NCBI GenBank assembly: GCA_937893945.1
Contig: CALCTA010000179.1
Coordinates: 1 to 23,974, forward strand
DNA: 23,974 nt
DNA from: an uncultured Clostridia bacterium
GTDB taxonomy: Bacteria; Bacillota; Clostridia; Oscillospirales; CAG-272
Direction of reading: 5' to 3'
Shown: positions 21,519-23,974 of the stretch, in pieces
Numbering within the stretch: the first letter of the stretch is position 1
Layout of the letters: every line of letters starts with the position of its first letter
Made by a program: the position numbers and the translations under genes
Notes under the pieces: generated by a model
Seen by the model: only the letters and a program-made list of their open reading frames with translations
Databases searched by the model: none
Told to the model about the DNA's origin: nothing

Positions 21519-22958
21519 TTAATATTGTCTGCCCCAGACTACCATGTGCTTTGCGGGCTTACCGCAGCAAGCGCATACGTCCGAGATATGCTCCTCAACG
21601 AAAGGAATGCAACGCGACTTTACGCCGCCCGTTTCATCCTTGAGCTTTTCCTCACACTCAGCTTCACCGCACCACATTGCCTTGATAAAGCCGGGGTGAT
21701 TTGCCGCGATCTCAAGGAACTCCTCGTGATCGTGAGCCACGTTCATCTTCTCACGGAGATTGTTCTCTGCTCTTGCGAGAAGCTCGTCATGAACTGCCGC
21801 AAGTGCCTTCTCGATCTCTTCCTCGATGTTGTCGAGAGAAACGAAGGTCTTCTGCCTGCTTACACGGCTGACGAGAACGCAGGAATTATTTTCTATATCG
21901 CGAGGTCCGATCTCAAGTCTGAGCGGAACACCCTTCATCTCGTACTGGCTGTACTTCCAACCCGTAGAGTTATCGCTGTCGTCAAGCTTTACTCTCCACT
22001 TAGCCGCAAGTCTGTCTCTGATCTCGCCTGCCTTCTCAAGTACGCCCTCCTTGTGCTGAGCAACGGGGATGATAGCCACCTGTATAGGTGCTACCTTAGG
22101 AGGAAGGATAAGTCCGTTATCGTCGCCGTGGGTCATAATGATTGCACCTATCATACGCGTGGAAACGCCCCAAGAGGTCTGATGAGGATAGCGAACCTTG
22201 TTCTCACGGTCGGTATAGGTTATATCAAACGCCTTTGCAAATCCATCTCCGAAGTAGTGAGAGGTACCGCCCTGAAGAGCAACGCCGTTGTGCATCATAG
22301 GCTCAATGGTGTAGGTCTCCATAGCTCCCGCAAACTTCTCCTTCTCGGTCTTTCTTCCCGTAACAGCGGGGATAGCCAAAGTCTCACGGTAGAAGTCCTC
22401 GTAGCACTTGAGCATGCGCAGAGTTTCCTCTCTTGCGTCCTCCTCGGTCTCGTGCATGGTGTGTCCTTCCTGCCACAAGAATTCGGACGTACGAAGGAAG
22501 GGTCTTGTAGTCTTTTCCCATCTTACGACGTTGCACCACTGATTGTAGAGCTTAGGAAGGTCGCGGTAGGAATGTATGATATTCTTGTAATGCTCGCAGA
22601 AGAGCGTCTCGGATGTCGGGCGCACGATAAGGCGCTCGGAGAGATGATTCTGTCCGCCGATAGTAACTATAGCACATTCGGGCGCAAAGCCGTTGACGTG
22701 GTCCTTCTCCTTCTGGAGCAGGCTCTCGGGGATAAACATAGGCATATATACGTTCTCGTGTCCGAGTCTCTTGAATCTTGCGTCGAGGTCGTGCTGGATG
22801 TTCTCCCAGATAGCGTATCCGTAGGGGCGGATTATCATGCATCCCTTAACGCCCGAGTAATCGACCAGCTCTGCTTTTTTTACAACGTCGGTGTACCACT
22901 GAGCAAAATCAACGTCCATTGACGTTATCTGCTCTACCATTTTCTTGTCGTTAGCCAT
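21519..22958 (-). CDS. proS: prolyl-tRNA synthetase (archaeal/eukaryote-type)
   Basis: A 479-aa class II aminoacyl-tRNA synthetase that charges tRNA-Pro. It belongs to the short, archaeal/eukaryotic-type ProRS lacking the INS editing domain; that type is common in some Clostridia and Mollicutes. RPTSE at 113-117 contacts ATP/proline, motif 2 spans about 146-166 (RWEKTTRPFLRTSEFLWQE), GGTSHYFGDGF is at 230-240 and motif 3 is TSWGVSTRMIGA at 261-272. The anticodon-binding domain begins near PPKVAPIQVAIIPV, and the C-terminal zinc module has C430, C435 and the CACC cluster (C462-C465), ending in the family-typical tyrosine. AAAGGAT lies 6-7 bases before the ATG. A consensus promoter is at 23001-23029. 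No T-box antiterminator motif is seen in the short leader. Confidence 0.96.
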   Translation of the reverse strand: MANDKKMVEQITSMDVDFAQWYTDVVKKAELVDYSGVKGCMIIRPYGYAIWENIQHDLDARFKRLGHENVYMPMFIPESLLQKEKDHVNGFAPECAIVTIGGQNHLSERLIVRPTSETLFCEHYKNIIHSYRDLPKLYNQWCNVVRWEKTTRPFLRTSEFLWQEGHTMHETEEDAREETLRMLKCYEDFYRETLAIPAVTGRKTEKEKFAGAMETYTIEPMMHNGVALQGGTSHYFGDGFAKAFDITYTDRENKVRYPHQTSWGVSTRMIGAIIMTHGDDNGLILPPKVAPIQVAIIPVAQHKEGVLEKAGEIRDRLAAKWRVKLDDSDNSTGWKYSQYEMKGVPLRLEIGPRDIENNSCVLVSRVSRQKTFVSLDNIEEEIEKALAAVHDELLARAENNLREKMNVAHDHEEFLEIAANHPGFIKAMWCGEAECEEKLKDETGGVKSRCIPFVEEHISDVCACCGKPAKHMVVWGRQY

Positions 22959-23000
22959 TTCTATATCCTTTCAGAAAAACATTTAAACATAGATATTTAT

Positions 23001-23029
23001 ATTATAAATCAAACTGCAAAAATTGTCAA
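23001..23029 (-). promoter_or_regulatory. consensus sigma-A promoter for proS
   Basis: On the minus strand TTGACA (23029-23024) and TATAAT (23006-23001) are separated by exactly 17 bases, about 40 bases upstream of the proS start codon. The remaining part of the 173-base divergent gap to the plus-strand gene at 23132 is AT-rich and shows no convincing promoter for that gene. Confidence 0.85.
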
Positions 23030-23131
23030 GACGAAGAGGGATATTTTTTGCCCCGATATTTGATTTTTAGCCTGTATTTTACAAATAAATCGCCTCGGTA
23101 ATGGAAATGCTAAGCAAAAAAGGAGATAAGC

Positions 23132-23890
23132 ATGGACGTAAAGAATAAAAATATAAATATCCTCGGCGTGCGCGTCTGCGCTCTGACAAAAAGGGAGATA
23201 CAAAGAAAGATAGAGCGCCGACTGCTCTCGGGAAAGCGCACCGCGATATTTACACCAAACGCCGAGATGCTATCGGGAACATCCCAAGTCCCCTCTATGC
23301 AAAGTCTTCTTAACTCCTCTGATATAAATATCCCTGACGGTATAGGCATATATCTCGCCTCTCGCCTTGGCGGCTCACCCTTGCCCGAACGCAGTACGGG
23401 CATCGACACCGCCGAGCAGATACTGAAAATTGCTGAGAAGCACTCCCTACGCGTTTTTCTGCTGGGTGGCAAAGACGGTGTCGCGAACAAAGCCGCTCGC
23501 GCCCTCAAAAAACGCTATCCGAAACTTATTATCTGCGGCACTCACCACGGATATTTTGATAAAAATAAGTCTTGCAAAGAGAATGTTTCGGTTATCCGAA
23601 GCATAAACACCGCAAAAGCCGACATTCTATTCGTCTGCTTTGGCTTTCCGCTTCAGGAGAGGTGGATAGCCGAAAATCTCCCCTCGCTGCCGTCGGTAAG
23701 ACTCGCAATGGGGCTTGGCGGAAGCCTTGACGTGTGGTCGGGCAATCTCCGCCGCGCGCCGTCTTGGATGAGAAGCTGCGGTCTTGAATGGCTCTGGCGC
23801 GCCTTTCGAGAGCCAAAACGCTCCAAAAGATTACTCTCGCTCCCCAAAGGCTTGGTATCCGCAATAACAACAAAAGAGTGCCGCAGTTAG
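23132..23890 (+). CDS. WecG/TagA/CpsF-family glycosyltransferase
   Basis: A 252-aa GT26-family enzyme. Relatives transfer N-acetylmannosamine (TagA) or ManNAcA (WecG) from UDP to undecaprenyl-PP-GlcNAc, building the linkage unit of wall teichoic acid or other surface polymers at the inner membrane face. Landmarks are FTPNAEML at 40-47, the catalytic-base motif IPDGIGIYLASRLGG at 67-81 with D69, ERSTGID at 86-92, LLGGKDGVA at 110-118, GYFD at 140-143, FVCFGFPLQERWI at 167-179, and GLGGSLDVWSG with RAPSWMRSCGLEWLWR at 194-223. The membrane-association C-terminal arm (PKRSKRLLSLPKG) is present and the length is normal. AAGGAG precedes the ATG. It is divergent from proS. The immediate downstream gene is outside the window, so the exact sugar polymer cannot be named. 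Confidence 0.92.
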   Translation: MDVKNKNINILGVRVCALTKREIQRKIERRLLSGKRTAIFTPNAEMLSGTSQVPSMQSLLNSSDINIPDGIGIYLASRLGGSPLPERSTGIDTAEQILKIAEKHSLRVFLLGGKDGVANKAARALKKRYPKLIICGTHHGYFDKNKSCKENVSVIRSINTAKADILFVCFGFPLQERWIAENLPSLPSVRLAMGLGGSLDVWSGNLRRAPSWMRSCGLEWLWRAFREPKRSKRLLSLPKGLVSAITTKECRS

Positions 23891-23920
23891 GCTCGTTCTC
23901 ATAAGGATGTTTTCGGAAAA

Positions 23921-23974
23921 CGGTAGGGGCGAACTGTGTTCGCCCGCGGGAGACCGCAGGTCTCCCCTACGGAT
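23921..23974. repeat. palindromic repeat element at the window edge
   Basis: Outer ends GTAGGGG (23923-23929) and CCCCTAC (23964-23970) enclose two tight hairpins: GGCGAAC-tgt-GTTCGCC (23928-23944) and GGGAGACC-gca-GGTCTCCC (23948-23966). This gives a compact cloverleaf-like palindrome just after the TagA-like gene. It shares the GTAGGG/CCCTAC ends with the element at 8917-8964. It has no T run and is GC-richer than its surroundings; the window ends within or just past it. Confidence 0.65.

Noticed and set aside
21504..22922. 472-codon open frame on the plus strand opposite proS
   Set aside because: Antisense shadow of a well-recognised synthetase with the same codon-bias cause; the product has no family resemblance.
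22959..23131. T-box riboswitch before proS
   Set aside because: The consensus promoter lies only about 40 bases from the start codon, which leaves no room, and no T-box core sequence is visible.

Overview
The window looks like a chromosomal stretch from an uncultured, probably gut-associated, member of the Clostridia (Bacillota). The basis is: strong AGGAGG-type ribosome binding sites, consensus sigma-A promoters, an MnmM/YtqB-type tRNA methyltransferase, a YqhQ/DUF1385 protein, a DUF6062 protein, rubrerythrin, a WecG/TagA-family transferase, a short archaeal/eukaryote-type ProRS, and BspA-type leucine-rich lipoproteins. No rRNA, tRNA, CRISPR array or IS transposase was seen.

Layout. (1) 1-1190: two plus-strand genes, an HD-domain protein and an Ig-like-domain lipoprotein, whose leucine codon use (CTG-rich, almost no CTT) differs from everything to the right. 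They end at a bidirectional terminator. (2) 1199-12084: a long minus-strand block. Read in the direction of transcription it holds a SorE-like dehydrogenase and a PfkB/FruK-like sugar kinase; an SDR gene broken by one missing base; a MerR regulator with a small membrane protein; oligoendopeptidase F; and an AAC(3)-family acetyltransferase overlapping a single-ORF fusion of a complete 12-TM MFS transporter with a complete glycoside hydrolase family 2 enzyme, followed by rubrerythrin. (3) 12299-14597: a plus-strand LRR lipoprotein and a DUF1385 membrane protein carrying a large Ala/Glu-rich insert. (4) 14652-15557 (-): an OGG1-type DNA glycosylase. (5) 15643-20297 (+): DUF6062, MnmM, a membrane-anchored VanY/LdcB-type peptidase and GlmS. 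(6) 20300-22958 (-): a RodA/FtsW glycosyltransferase and ProRS. (7) 23132-23890 (+): a WecG/TagA/CpsF glycosyltransferase, then a palindromic repeat running to the window edge.

How the genes work together. GlmS (amino-sugar supply), RodA (glycan polymerisation), the VanY-like peptidase (peptide trimming) and the TagA-like transferase (wall-polymer linkage) give the right-hand third a cell-envelope theme. The left half is about sugar uptake and breakdown: the MFS-GH2 fusion would place a glycosidase on the cytoplasmic face of its own importer, and the SorE/PfkB pair would handle phosphorylated ketoses or hexitols. The MFS-GH2 fusion, translationally coupled to an AAC(3)-like acetyltransferase, is the most unusual item in the window. 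Other items worth attention are a MerR-type operator embedded in a 19-bp promoter spacer, a terminator-like hairpin inside the VanY-like gene, the duplicated CxxC/CxxH modules of the DUF6062 protein, and the one-base lesion in the SDR gene.
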